From contig OZ250139.1 in NCBI GenBank assembly GCA_965237405.1, positions 3,720,001 to 3,784,000 of the forward strand: a stretch of 64,000 nt of DNA. The letters are read 5' to 3'. This document shows positions 38,014 through 47,009 of the stretch, piece by piece (within the stretch, counting starts at the first letter, position 1; each line of letters opens with the position of its first letter). The stretch comes from CAUZIB01 sp963663925. Lineage in GTDB: Bacteria; Acidobacteriota; Vicinamibacteria; Vicinamibacterales; UBA8438. A program made the position numbers and the translations under genes. Below the pieces are notes generated by a model, which was not told the DNA's origin, did not search any database, and worked only from the letters and a program-made list of their open reading frames with translations.

Positions 38014-38388
38014 ATGACCAGCTTCCGGATGTCGGTGACGGTGCTCGCGGTGATGCACGCGCTCTTCGCCGGCTTCACGGCCCTGGTGGGCGCATTCGCG
38101 AACGGTGGGGACATCTGGCAGCGGCTGCTGGTAGTCCTGCTGCATCCGCTTGGCGCCGCGGGTGTGCTGGTGCTCGTGTTGCGGCCCCGCCTCGCCACGA
38201 CGACGATCCTCGCCCTCGCGGCACTCCTGACAGCGAACGTGATCGCCGACCTGGGCCTTGCGCAGCTGATGGCTGCGGGCCGCGTGCGGGGCGATTGGGA
38301 GCTGGCGCTGGCTTTCTCAGTGGTTCCGGTCATCGGAGTGGTCTACGGGCTGGCGCTGCTGCGCACGGCCCGCGGAACGGCCGGGTAA
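38014..38388 (+). CDS. small integral membrane protein
   Basis: 124 residues from ATG 38014 with about four helices: VTVLAVMHALFAGFTALVG, LLVVLLHPLGAAGVLVLVL, TILALAALLTANVIADLGL and LALAFSVVPVIGVVYGLAL. No family recognised. It is 86 bp downstream of the lipoprotein on the same strand. Confidence 0.65.
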   Translation: MTSFRMSVTVLAVMHALFAGFTALVGAFANGGDIWQRLLVVLLHPLGAAGVLVLVLRPRLATTTILALAALLTANVIADLGLAQLMAAGRVRGDWELALAFSVVPVIGVVYGLALLRTARGTAG

Positions 38389-38460
38389 GGCGCCGTCCGG
38401 AACTGGAGACGCGCTGGAGCCATGGGCGCAAGCCGTGCTCGATGGTCCAGGCGCCGGACC

Positions 38461-38482
38461 GTCTTGACATATAGGGGCGTCA
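38461..38482. repeat. solitary IS110-type end
   Basis: GTCTTGACATATAGGGGCGT is the exact reverse complement of the IS110 ends at 3518-3539 and 5383-5404. No transposase sequence adjoins it. Confidence 0.75.
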
Positions 38483-38555
38483 ACACCGGCAGCAGAGCCT
38501 TGTCGGCCTGTTCACCGTCGATGCCGGCCGACGACATCCGATAGCATAGTCAGCC

Positions 38556-39620
38556 ATGAGAGTCTTCAGTGTTGGCTCTGACGGTGATTTCACGGAGTAC
38601 GAACAGTTGCCGTTCAAGGTCGATCATGAGGAATCCGTCCTTGAAAAGTGGCTGGAGTCCAACCCCGACAAGATTCTCGAAGACGGGCGGATTCTCATCA
38701 TCGGGCGCCAGGTCCGAACCGACCTCGGCGGGTTTATCGACCTACTTGGCGTAGATCGCGAGGGGAACGTAGTCGTCGTGGAGTTGAAGCGAGACCGCAC
38801 GCCGCGGGATGTGGTCGCGCAGGCACTCGAATACGCCGCGTTCGCCGCGCGTCTCGACGTGGACGCGCTGGAGGGCATCCTCCGCGTGCATGAGCACGAT
38901 GAATCACTCAGCCTTGCCGACTGCCACCGAGAGTGCTTCAGCGTGGGTCAGTCAGAGGCCGTCGCGTTCAACAAGGATCAACACATCGTGGTCGTCGGTC
39001 AGCAAGTGACGCCGGCGATCAGGCAGACGGCCTCGTTCCTTGGATCCAAGGGGATCCACGTCACGTGCGTCGAGTTCAGCTTCTTCGAGGCCGCCGGGGG
39101 CGGTCGTTTGCTGTCTCAGGAGATTGTCGTCGGGAGAGAACACGTGAAACCGCGCCGCGTGACTTCCGAGCCTCTGCCGGTCGTGTCGGAAGACGACTTC
39201 CTGAAGCGGTGCGACGAGCACGGCAAGGGCGTCTTTTCCAGGATTCTCGAATTGGCACACAGCAGGTCGATGTCCATCAACTGGGGAACCAAGGGTTTCT
39301 CGATGGGTGTCGACGTCGATGGAGCCCGCGTGGTCATCTGCTACGCCTACCCACCCGCTGCTGTGTTCAAGCAGACGCTCTATACAGCCCTGCGTGACCG
39401 TGCCGGCATCGAGAGGAAGACAAGCGCTCCAGCCGAGGCCATCGACCGACTTCGGAACGCGGCGGAGGCGACGAAACTATTCGCGCCTGCGGGTCGCGAA
39501 TTGAAGTGTCTGATCGACCGGGCGTTCACGGACGACGAAGTGCATGCGCTCGTTGCATGGTGCGAGTCTGCGGCGCAAGCGATCGTGGAGCACGGACTGA
39601 AAGCGACGCCAGAGCAATAG
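38556..39620 (+). CDS. NucS-like PD-(D/E)XK nuclease
   Basis: 354 residues. N-terminal ESVLEKWLESNPDKILED and then the nuclease core DLGGFIDLLGVDREGNVVVV, ELKRDRTPRDVVAQALEYA: D-x(n)-E-x-K followed by the conserved Q-x-x-x-Y helix, as in the endonuclease NucS C-terminal domain. The C-terminal half (FSRILELAHSRSMSINWG and KGFSMGVDVDGARVVICYA) is an accessory domain, possibly DNA-binding. Isolated gene between a solitary IS110 end and an IS3 copy. Confidence 0.8.
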   Translation: MRVFSVGSDGDFTEYEQLPFKVDHEESVLEKWLESNPDKILEDGRILIIGRQVRTDLGGFIDLLGVDREGNVVVVELKRDRTPRDVVAQALEYAAFAARLDVDALEGILRVHEHDESLSLADCHRECFSVGQSEAVAFNKDQHIVVVGQQVTPAIRQTASFLGSKGIHVTCVEFSFFEAAGGGRLLSQEIVVGREHVKPRRVTSEPLPVVSEDDFLKRCDEHGKGVFSRILELAHSRSMSINWGTKGFSMGVDVDGARVVICYAYPPAAVFKQTLYTALRDRAGIERKTSAPAEAIDRLRNAAEATKLFAPAGRELKCLIDRAFTDDEVHALVAWCESAAQAIVEHGLKATPEQ

Positions 39621-39695
39621 CCGTGGCCGTCAGGGCGACATGTGCGACGTGTACCGCCCCAGGGTTCTTGGACAGTGGTTTGAAGGTAATCACTT

Positions 39696-40589
39696 CTATG
39701 CTGCCGCGTCTAGCCCGACCCGGTCGCGTCGCACCTGGGCTGGGCTTCGATAGTCGTACTTCTCAAGCATCCACTGTTCGTTGTATGTCCGCTTGAACTC
39801 AAGCAAGGCGAGGCGGAGCTCCTCGATCGTTTCGAAGCTCCGTACCCACAAGACGTTCTCCTTCAGTGTGCGGATGAAGCGCTCAGCGACGCCATTCCCT
39901 TCGGGCTCCCGCACGAAGCTCGGTGAGCTCTCGATACCAAAGAACTTGATCTCCCGTTGGAAGTCATCGGCCAGGTAGTTCGATCCGTGGTCGTGACGAA
40001 GACGAAGCCCGCTGGCGACACCTTTGGCGATGGCGCCGAAGCGTTCCCGGACGCCCTGGCGGATCGGCTCCAGGGCCTCGAACCGGCTCCCGCTCTTGGC
40101 CGCATGGAGGCCGATGCACTCGGTCGTACAGTGATCGACAGCCACGAACACGAACGCTGCCCCCTCGCCGACCGTCACCGTGGCCGACATGTCCGTTCCC
40201 CACATCACATCGGGGGCCTCCGTGGTGATCGTGCCGTCATGCGCCTTCGGGCCGTGCGCGTGCCCCGCGCGGTGCGGGGCCTGGAGGTCGTGCTCCCGCA
40301 TCAACCGCCGCACCCGCTCCTTCGAGGTGCGGATCCCCGCGACCCGCAGCTTCGCCCAGGCTTTGCGGTACCCCTCGCCATGAAACGGCGAGGCTTCGAG
40401 TACCCGGCGGATGTGGCCGACCAGCACCTCGTCCGGGGCGGCACCGACCGGCGCGCGGCGACACCACGGCGCGCGTGACCTCGTCGCGTGACGCCTCGCG
40501 TAGACGCTGGACCGCGCCCGCTCCCACACGCGGTAGATCCGCTGCACGCCGTACGCCCGACGGGTGGAGATCGAATGGGCGCCACTCAT
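39696..40589 (-). CDS. IS3 OrfB of element C
   Basis: 297 residues, identical to OrfB of element B apart from a few positions (GVQRIYRVW and RRAPVGAAPDEV). DDE residues intact as in element B. Confidence 0.93.
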   Translation of the reverse strand: MSGAHSISTRRAYGVQRIYRVWERARSSVYARRHATRSRAPWCRRAPVGAAPDEVLVGHIRRVLEASPFHGEGYRKAWAKLRVAGIRTSKERVRRLMREHDLQAPHRAGHAHGPKAHDGTITTEAPDVMWGTDMSATVTVGEGAAFVFVAVDHCTTECIGLHAAKSGSRFEALEPIRQGVRERFGAIAKGVASGLRLRHDHGSNYLADDFQREIKFFGIESSPSFVREPEGNGVAERFIRTLKENVLWVRSFETIEELRLALLEFKRTYNEQWMLEKYDYRSPAQVRRDRVGLDAAA

Positions 40590-40945
40590 CGCGTCGACCT
40601 CCTCCGGGCCAAAGGGGAGCCGGCCTCCAGCTGGTCCACCTTCGCGTAGAGCAGTTCGTTCTCCATCAGCAGCTCGCCGACCTTGGCCCGCAGCCGACGG
40701 TTGTCTTCACCCCGGGCATCCGTCGCTCGGCTCTTCAGGCCCGCCTGGCCCGCGGCCAGAAACTGATCGCGCCACTGCGACGCCCGCGCCGCCGTGATCC
40801 TCCACTCCCGCGACACGGACTCGAGATCCTCCCCGCGCAGCAAGCACATCACCACGGCGCTCTTGCGACCGACTGAAAACCGGCCCCCTCCGGTCGCCCT
40901 CCGGCCTCCCTCCGCCACCGCCGACTCCTGATCGTGCTTCTCCAT
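40586..40945 (-). CDS. IS3 OrfA of element C
   Basis: About 119 residues from ATG 40945; same sequence as in element B, overlapping orfB by ATGA. Confidence 0.9.
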   Translation of the reverse strand: MEKHDQESAVAEGGRRATGGGRFSVGRKSAVVMCLLRGEDLESVSREWRITAARASQWRDQFLAAGQAGLKSRATDARGEDNRRLRAKVGELLMENELLYAKVDQLEAGSPLARRRSTR

Positions 40946-41188
40946 CTCGACACTCCTCCTACGAGAACTCTCTCGCAATCAAGTGTCCAAGAAAACCCTG
41001 GGGCGCCCCAGCAACCAGCTCACCTGTACGTTTGATCAACGCGGCGGGACAGCTGGGGCGCTAGCTGGGGACTGTGCCGCCACACGGATCCAGTAACAAG
41101 GTCAATAGGGTGTGGCTGGTATAAAGTACATCGCAAATCACCGGACAGGGCAACGTCTGTCGCCAGAACCGAAGCCGGGTAGCCGAAT

Positions 41189-41764
41189 ATGACCAGAGAC
41201 TGGAGTGCGCTCATCACGATCGCCCTAACCGTGCTCGTCGCGGCGAGTATGAGCTCGACGCCGGCGCAGGCTCAAAGTGCGCGGGCACAGTTCGAGGTTT
41301 CCGGGACCTCGACCGTCCGTGGGTGGTCGTGTCCCGTTGAGGGCGCCATGGAGGCGACGCCGGGCCAATCGTCAGACCCGTTGCCAGGGTTTCCGAGCGG
41401 GTTACAGTCCGTCACGATCACCGTCCAAGTGCAGGAGTTTGACTGTCCGGAGGAGGAGATGAACGAGCACCTCCAGGAAGCTATGGAGGCGTCACAGCAC
41501 CCGGAGATCGTTTTTGAGCTACAGCAGTACAGCATGGCGGGTGACACGGCTGCGGCGTCGGGGGCGATCACGATTCACGGGGTGACCAAGCCGATCACGT
41601 TCGAGATTGAGCTCGTGGAGTCGGCAGACGGTGTGCGGGGTGTCGGCCAGACGGAGGTCAACATGACCGAGTTCGGCGTGACGCCGCCATCAGTGTGGTT
41701 GGGACTCCTGAACGTCGGTGAGGTTGTGACGATCGATTTCGACGCGCCACTGCCTAGCATGTGA
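41189..41764 (+). CDS. YceI-family exported protein
   Basis: 191 residues. Signal peptide ALITIALTVLVAASMSS with cleavage after AQAQS. YceI-like lipid-binding barrel: FEVSGTSTVRGWSCPVEG, EASQHPEIVFELQQYS, ITIHGVTKPITFEIEL and VNMTEFGVTPPSVWLG. The family binds polyisoprenoids or similar lipids in the periplasm. The stop is 13 bp before the flavoprotein gene, so both are probably one operon, suggesting a shared periplasmic redox task. Confidence 0.88.
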   Translation: MTRDWSALITIALTVLVAASMSSTPAQAQSARAQFEVSGTSTVRGWSCPVEGAMEATPGQSSDPLPGFPSGLQSVTITVQVQEFDCPEEEMNEHLQEAMEASQHPEIVFELQQYSMAGDTAAASGAITIHGVTKPITFEIELVESADGVRGVGQTEVNMTEFGVTPPSVWLGLLNVGEVVTIDFDAPLPSM

Positions 41765-41776
41765 GGAGAGTCGAGT

Positions 41777-43225
41777 ATGCCTGAGAGACGAGGGAACACG
41801 GGCGCATCGAGTCGTCGTGAGAGCCGACGCCGCTTCTTCCAGCTCCTGGCTGGAAGTCCGCTGCTGGCCGCTGCCTATTCGGCCCTGCCGCCGAGCTGGA
41901 AGGAGGCGGTGGCGAAGGAATCGCTCCGCGGCGCGCCGGCCGGACCAAAGCCGGCAGGGGTTCTCTGTCCCGATTGCGGACAGGAGATGGTCGTCCCGCC
42001 CACCGCGAACACCCGTCCTTACGCGCAAGAGGCCGGCGCCGTCATGCCGGATCGCAACCGTTTCTTGGAAGGGCAGCTCGCGGGTCAAGTTGTCACTTCA
42101 CCCGAGCAAGCGATCAACGTGTGGGACATGGAGATGACCACCCATGCGAACATGCTGCCCGAGCACTGGGCCTACATGCACTTGGGTACCGATGATTTTG
42201 AGACAAGGGTAGCGAACAGAGAGGGCTTCAACCGACTCGTGCTTCGTCCCCGTCGGCTTGGTCAAGATGTGACCAATTTGGACACATCGGTTCAGATGTA
42301 CGGCAAACGGCTGGAAACACCGCTGTTTCATTGCCCGGTGGGGGTTCTGAAGGCCTTTCACACGCAGGGCGAGGTTGGGGTGGCCCGGGCAGCCCGTGCG
42401 AGAGGCGTCCTGATGGTCCAGTCGAACGAGAGTTCGCAGTCGTACGAAGAGATCGCCGAGGCGTGGGGCCAGCCGCACTGGTTTCAGCTCTACATAAGAC
42501 CTGACTGGAACGTCGTCAAGAGAACGATCGATCGGGTGGAAGCGGCGGGCTGCGAGGTCATGGTGTGGACCATCGATTTGTTTGGCGGAAGCAATCGGGA
42601 ACTCTCGCGACGCGCTTACGGAATCGGTACCGAGGGGAAGAGCGCGGCGTTTTGTCAGAATTGCCACGAGCACCAGCCGGGCTATCAGAGGCCGATGCGC
42701 CGCGACCTGACGGGCCCTCCAGGGGAACGCCCGACGTACGATTGGGACTACCTCAAGCGCCTCAAGGACTATACGTCCATGAAGGTACTGCTGAAGGGGA
42801 TCGTCACGCGTGAGGAAGCCGAGATGGCCGTTGAGTACGGCGCGGATGGCGTCTATGTCTCTAACCACGGTGGCCGCGGAGTCAACATGCTCCGCGGCAC
42901 GATCGACGCGTTACCCGAGGTGGTGGAAGGCGTCGCGGGACGGGTCCCGGTGCTCATTGACAGCGGTGTTCGTAGGGGCGCAGATATCTTCAAAGCCCTT
43001 GCCCTCGGCGCCGACGCGGTGGGGATCGGTCGCCCCTACGTGTGGGGTCTTGGCGCGTTTGGCGAGGACGGTGTCGATAAAGTGCTCGAGATCATCCTCG
43101 ACGAGTTCAGGATGATCATGAGACAGACACGTACGACGGCCGTCGATCAGATCGGCTCCGAGTTCGTAATGAATGCACCAGCGCCGATCATGACGCGTCA
43201 TCACAGACTTGGCTTCGGCCTTTAA
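41777..43225 (+). CDS. Tat-exported FMN alpha-hydroxy-acid oxidase
   Basis: 482 residues. N-terminal twin-arginine signal SRRESRRRFFQLLAGSPLL. Core of the lactate/glycolate oxidase family: FHCPVGVLKAFHTQGEVG, QPHWFQLYIRPDWN, VMVWTIDLFGGSNRELSRR, MKVLLKGIVTREEAEMA, catalytic His-Gly-Gly-Arg in VYVSNHGGRGVNML and VPVLIDSGVRRGADIF with VGIGRPYVWGLGAFGEDG. Unusual inserts carry CPDCGQ near residue 60 and CQNCHEH near residue 295; the latter is a CxxCH motif that could bind haem c or a metal. Operon with yceI-like gene. Confidence 0.88.
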   Translation: MPERRGNTGASSRRESRRRFFQLLAGSPLLAAAYSALPPSWKEAVAKESLRGAPAGPKPAGVLCPDCGQEMVVPPTANTRPYAQEAGAVMPDRNRFLEGQLAGQVVTSPEQAINVWDMEMTTHANMLPEHWAYMHLGTDDFETRVANREGFNRLVLRPRRLGQDVTNLDTSVQMYGKRLETPLFHCPVGVLKAFHTQGEVGVARAARARGVLMVQSNESSQSYEEIAEAWGQPHWFQLYIRPDWNVVKRTIDRVEAAGCEVMVWTIDLFGGSNRELSRRAYGIGTEGKSAAFCQNCHEHQPGYQRPMRRDLTGPPGERPTYDWDYLKRLKDYTSMKVLLKGIVTREEAEMAVEYGADGVYVSNHGGRGVNMLRGTIDALPEVVEGVAGRVPVLIDSGVRRGADIFKALALGADAVGIGRPYVWGLGAFGEDGVDKVLEIILDEFRMIMRQTRTTAVDQIGSEFVMNAPAPIMTRHHRLGFGL

Positions 43226-43246
43226 TCTGTCGAGAAGTTCTTGCGC

Positions 43247-43300
43247 ATAGGGATTACGCGGGTGGACGGCATCCCATTCGCGGGAAAGGCGCTGGGCTAG
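43247..43300. repeat. intergenic repeat, partial copy 1
   Basis: GATTACGCGGGTGGACGGC, ATCCCATTCGCGGG. Read on the minus strand it is coding-like (SREWDAVHPRNPYAQELLDR). Confidence 0.6.
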
Positions 43301-43431
43301 TTGGCAGCTGCAGCCAGCCCAGCTCCAACCAAAACACCGAAAGCGACACCAAGAAGGATGTTGTCGAGCGCAAGGCTAAGGGCCACGCCGACGGCTGCGC
43401 CGAACTTTGGTCGTGCGTGTCGATCGATCAA
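43297..43431 (-). CDS. tiny membrane protein
   Basis: 44 codons from a TTG start with AGGAGG 6 bp upstream: IDRHARPKFGAAVGVAL and ILLGVAFGVLVGAGLAAAA. One glycine-zipper-like helix. The strong ribosome site and TTG start argue that it is translated. It is too small for confident homology. The stop overlaps one copy of the intergenic repeat. Confidence 0.5.
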   Translation of the reverse strand: MIDRHARPKFGAAVGVALSLALDNILLGVAFGVLVGAGLAAAAN

Positions 43432-43483
43432 GTCGGTCCTCCTATTCAATCCTCCACCCACCACAACGAGATGCAGGCTTGAT

Positions 43484-43545
43484 CCTACCGCTGGCTAGCA
43501 GAGGGGTTCAATGCGGAGGCTTACGGCTCAGGCGGGTAGGCTTCT
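43484..43545. repeat. intergenic repeat, copy 2 (left half)
   Basis: GATCCTACCGCTGGCTAGCA then GGGTTCAATGCGGAGGCTTA. Same block as at 46660 and 47468. The rest of 43500-43733 has no gene. Confidence 0.65.
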
Positions 43546-43733
43546 GACGCTGGTGTTCCTTGGAGTACTGCCACAGCGTACGATCTAGCGTCCGTATATC
43601 GACACGGCTCTCTCGAACGGCAAGGTGTCAAGCGGAGCGCGGGGCGTGATACATCGGCGGCTGAATGCGACCGTAATTATAGGATGGACCACTTAGTTCC
43701 TTGGATCATTGCCAATTCAAGTGACGACCGGGA

Positions 43734-44567
43734 TTAGGGGCCTACCTGTGTCGCCTTCAGAAAGCCCTCCCACGTAGCCAAGTAGGGTTCGCCTCCCACC
43801 AGATAGGTATCGTTGTGGCCGGCCCCCTCGATCACGTGGAAGCGCTTTGGCTCTTTGGCCCGCGCGAAAAGAGTCCGACCGTGGTCGAGGGGAACGATCT
43901 CGTCGCGATCGCCGTACAGAAAGAGCTTTGGAGGCTGCACGCGGTGGATCCTCGACTCGGTGTCCAGCTTCGTGCGAATGACGGCCGACGGGACGAACCA
44001 GTAATGCACCCGTGCGAGCGCCGGCACCGACCGGAACGCCGACTCGAGCACCAACGCGCCGGCCGGCCGTTGCAGTGCGACCTCGACCGCAACTGCGCCG
44101 CCGAGCGAACGCCCAAACAGCACGATGTCCTCCGGCCGCGCGCCTCGCGCAACGACGGCGTCATAGATTGCGACACCATCAAGGTAGAGCCCCTGTTCGT
44201 CGGGCTTCCCTTGACTCAGCCCATAGCCGCGATAGTCGACGAGCACGATGTCAACGCCGAGCCGCTGGACAAATAGCCTGGCGTTGTCGAGGCGGTCGAC
44301 AATGTTCCCGGCATTGCCGTGGTACCACACGAGCACGCGGCCGCTGCTCCCCTGAATCCACCAGCCGTGGAGCTCGGTGCCGTCACTCACCGTCACTCGA
44401 AGCTCGTCAGCTCGTAAGCCGTAGTCGGCCGGCTTCGCGAGGTGACCGCGCGTTGGAAAGAAAATGAGCCGGCGCTCCTGCAGCGCCAGAATGCCAACGA
44501 GCACGACCCAGCCGGCGAAGGCCAAGCCGCCGATTCCAAGTGCTGTGTCGATCATCGAGCGACCCAT
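43734..44567 (-). CDS. membrane-anchored alpha/beta hydrolase
   Basis: 277 residues; ATG 44567 or 44555 (MIDTALG). One N-terminal helix GIGGLAFAGWVVLVGILAL, then an ABHD13/17-like hydrolase: VLVWYHGNAGNIVDRLDN (oxyanion HGN), DIVLVDYRGYGLSQGKP, nucleophile in IVLFGRSLGGAVAVEVA (GRSLGG), acid in LFLYGDRDEIVPLDHG and His in HVIEGAGHNDTYL. Probable serine esterase or thioesterase at the cytoplasmic membrane. Single gene. Confidence 0.88.
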   Translation of the reverse strand: MGRSMIDTALGIGGLAFAGWVVLVGILALQERRLIFFPTRGHLAKPADYGLRADELRVTVSDGTELHGWWIQGSSGRVLVWYHGNAGNIVDRLDNARLFVQRLGVDIVLVDYRGYGLSQGKPDEQGLYLDGVAIYDAVVARGARPEDIVLFGRSLGGAVAVEVALQRPAGALVLESAFRSVPALARVHYWFVPSAVIRTKLDTESRIHRVQPPKLFLYGDRDEIVPLDHGRTLFARAKEPKRFHVIEGAGHNDTYLVGGEPYLATWEGFLKATQVGP

Positions 44568-44700
44568 GACCTATTCGGACATATTGTAGTAGCCTCGACA
44601 CATCCGAACACCTAGTCTAGTGCTGGGTGAAACGATCCCCCCATCTGGCTCTTCGTCGGGCTCAGCGTGCTCGCCTTGCTCAGGCAAGAGGCACTGGCTC

Positions 44701-44817
44701 ATGATCGAGTGGGAAGGCGGGTACACCTACATGCGACTGGACAAGAAGAACCAACGCCAGATCCGAACCGCCCTGATCGCGGCTGGGTTTGAGGTAGAAA
44801 CCCTAATTCAAGACTGA
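44701..44817 (+). pseudogene. C-terminal fragment of a hypothetical protein
   Basis: A 38-codon frame IEWEGGYTYMRLDKKNQRQ and IRTALIAAGFEVETLIQD looks like a real protein tail (charged helix and strand), but the start is at a non-conserved position. No function known. Confidence 0.3.
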
Positions 44818-44959
44818 ACGACAGATGTAATAACACCGGCCTAGCGCGGAGTAACGGGCGGTTCAACGGGGACGGGGGTTAGTTGGGTGGATGCGCGGCG
44901 GCATCCTGTACGACTGTGTCCGAGGCGGGACGATCCCTTCAATGCTGTCTATCGTCGAG

Positions 44960-45052
44960 TCAGCCGGGTGGATCCGGCAGCCACTTCTTCCGTCGCGGTA
45001 GGAAGACCATGAGCAAGATGATGAATGCCAGCATCACCACGCTGTGAACCAT
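44960..45052 (-). CDS. possible 30-residue membrane peptide
   Basis: MVHSVVMLAFIILLMVFLP then RRKKWLPDPPG: a single helix with a basic end. In-frame sequence continues upstream (KPYAEPFPSPVVG), so it may be the tail of a lost membrane protein. Confidence 0.25.
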   Translation of the reverse strand: MVHSVVMLAFIILLMVFLPRRKKWLPDPPG

Positions 45053-45173
45053 GCCGACCACTGGGCTGGGGAACGGCTCTGCGTAGGGCTTCAAGCGTGG
45101 AAGATTGACTTATGGCTACACAAGAACTCCTCGTGGTCACCAGTCCGGAAATTCCAAGCAATTGGAGGACACC

Positions 45174-45602
45174 ATGAAGGTAAACATAGTCGTTCTCACC
45201 GCGTTACTTGCGGCGTCTTGCGACACCGAAAGTCAGGACAACGCGTCGTCTGCACAAATTGCCGATGCCACGCGTTATCCACCGCCCGGCTCGAATCAGA
45301 TGTTGCGCGCGCCCCTCACGATCGCGGACGGGCTCGAGGTGATCATCTCTGACGTGGTCATCCCGCCGAATGCGACGGTACCACGCCACTACCACCCTGG
45401 CGAGGAGTTTCTTTACGTAATCGAGGGCTCCGCCGTACACGTCGAGGAAGGCAAAGATGACCGTATCCTCAGCGCGGGGGATGCTTATGTGATCCCGCCC
45501 CTGGCTATACACGCGCCGCGCGGCGGTCCGGATGGCGCACGCGCTATTGTTTTCCGTGTTCACGTGGAAGGTGTAAACGAGCGGACTTTGGTTGCGGAGT
45601 AG
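45174..45602 (+). CDS. cupin-domain lipoprotein
   Basis: 142 residues from ATG 45174 after a GGAGG site. Lipoprotein signal VVLTALLAASC. Cupin motif 1 VPRHYHPGEEFLYVIEGSA (two His and a Glu as metal ligands) and motif 2 LSAGDAYVIPPLAIHAP (His). Periplasmic metal-dependent small-molecule binder or enzyme; substrate unknown. Confidence 0.85.
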   Translation: MKVNIVVLTALLAASCDTESQDNASSAQIADATRYPPPGSNQMLRAPLTIADGLEVIISDVVIPPNATVPRHYHPGEEFLYVIEGSAVHVEEGKDDRILSAGDAYVIPPLAIHAPRGGPDGARAIVFRVHVEGVNERTLVAE

Positions 45603-45647
45603 CAGAGCGCTAGAAGCGAGACGGCGGGCGGTTCAACGGCGACGGAA

Positions 45648-45705
45648 CTTAGGGATTACACGGGTGGACGGCATCCCATTCGCGGGCAAACTGCTGAGCC
45701 ACCGA
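45648..45705. repeat. intergenic repeat, partial copy 3
   Basis: GGATTACACGGGTGGACGGC, ATCCCATTCGCGGGCAAAC: the same block as 43247-43300 with few changes. Located just downstream of the cytochrome gene. Confidence 0.6.
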
Positions 45706-45716
45706 CGACATGCGGG

Positions 45717-46625
45717 TCACCGCGAGTTGAACTCGTCGCACCAGTTGCGTAGCGCCTGTCGATCCTCGGCGCCGTTCTCGGTGTAGTGGTAGCCGTCGAA
45801 GGGAGCCGGCATCGTCAAATCAGACAACGGCATGGCGAAGCGGTTATCGCAAGCCGGGCGATGGCAGGTGGTGCACCGGTTGTCGACCAGCTCGGCCGTG
45901 ATCGGCTGTAAGAACTTTTCGCCAACAATGAAGTAGGGTGGGCGAGGATTGGTTGGACCGGCCAGGACGGGCACAAGGGTCTCAGCGGGGTTGTCGGGAT
46001 GCTTGAGCTGATCGGCCCAGGGTGAGTGGATGAAGGGATCGGCCTGGTGGCAACCCTGGCACTGGTCCGCGGCCACGATGTCGGGCGTCTGCCAGTAAGC
46101 CTCGTACCCCGCGTCGTTCGAGCCTGGGTGCAGCTCGGTGTTTGCCACGTTGTGCCTCATGTGGAAGAAGCAGGTCGCTCCGGTGATCGAATTGTGGCCA
46201 ACCACGCCCATTCCGCCGTCACGGCAGAAGTTCATGAAGATCACCTCGGGTCGGGGGCTGCCGTTGTGGTGCGTGCCCTGCTTGCGACCGATTGCATTGC
46301 CAGGCTGGCAGCCACCTGTGAGTCCTGCTGGTCGATCGCAGGTTTCCGGCTCCTCGAAGACCTCGACTCCGCCGACAGTGATGGGGACGATCAGCGCCTC
46401 GCTGCAGCTCAGCGCGGGTATGGGCCCCAGATACCGCGCACATAACTGCGCGTGATAGAGGGCCGTACCCGGATCGGCGGTCGGATCCGGCGCATCGGGG
46501 TCGGACATCAGCGGGCCCTGCGCGCGCGCCAGGAGCGCGTCGATCTCTGGCGTCTGCACCGGCACACTTGCGGCGAGTGCGGCCAGCACGGCGAGAGTGG
46601 CGATGACGCGGGCGAGATTCGTCAT
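45717..46625 (-). CDS. exported dihaem cytochrome c-like protein
   Basis: 302 residues with signal peptide VIATLAVLAALAASVPVQ. Two c-type haem sites: DQCQGCHQADPFIHSPW near residue 190 and NRCTTCHRPACDNRF near residue 255. An upstream Cys/His-rich region (IFMNFCRDGGMGVVGHNS, TGATCFFHMRHNV) may bind a metal. Periplasmic electron carrier or oxidoreductase of unknown partner. Confidence 0.82.
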   Translation of the reverse strand: MTNLARVIATLAVLAALAASVPVQTPEIDALLARAQGPLMSDPDAPDPTADPGTALYHAQLCARYLGPIPALSCSEALIVPITVGGVEVFEEPETCDRPAGLTGGCQPGNAIGRKQGTHHNGSPRPEVIFMNFCRDGGMGVVGHNSITGATCFFHMRHNVANTELHPGSNDAGYEAYWQTPDIVAADQCQGCHQADPFIHSPWADQLKHPDNPAETLVPVLAGPTNPRPPYFIVGEKFLQPITAELVDNRCTTCHRPACDNRFAMPLSDLTMPAPFDGYHYTENGAEDRQALRNWCDEFNSR

Positions 46626-46659
46626 CAGTCAGCTCGGGTCACGACAATGCGGGTGTAGA

Positions 46660-46755
46660 CGCCGATCCTACCGCTAGCTGGCAGGGGGTGCAATGCTGCC
46701 GGTTACGGCGCGGGTGCGCGGCGTCCCACTCGCGGGCGAGGCGGCTGGCGGCGGT
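46660..46755. repeat. intergenic repeat, full copy 4
   Basis: GATCCTACCGCTAGCTGGCA through GGTTACGGCGCGGGTGCGCG to CGTCCCACTCGCGGGCGAGG. On the minus strand it reads SRLAREWDAAHPRR. The following 250 bp up to the next gene show nothing recognisable. Confidence 0.65.
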
Positions 46756-47009
46756 GGACCGTGCAAACACCGGTATTGGCAAGCGACCTAGCGGCACCTG
46801 TTAGTCCAGCAATGAGCCTAGGCCGCCCTGCACGCTACCTCGAGATTCACCAGTCCACAATGTATCGGTTCCCGTTGGGGACGCCACTTTTCTCGTCTTA
46901 CCATTGGGTGCAGAACAGTTAACCGTTTACCTTTCGTCTACTTTAACGACGAAGTTCATGTCCAAGAACCGTTCCCGCATAAGAGCCCCAAAGGTGCGGC
47001 CGCTTAGCG

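Larger units (their letters stand above)
39651..41010. mobile_element. IS3-family (IS407-type) element C, complete
   Basis: Ends TGTACCGCCCCAGGGTTCTT at 39651 and the complement of TGGGGCGCCCCAGGGTTTTC finishing at 41010. Nearly identical to element B, reverse orientation. No exact 4-bp duplication is visible (left ..GACG, right GCAA..). Confidence 0.9.
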
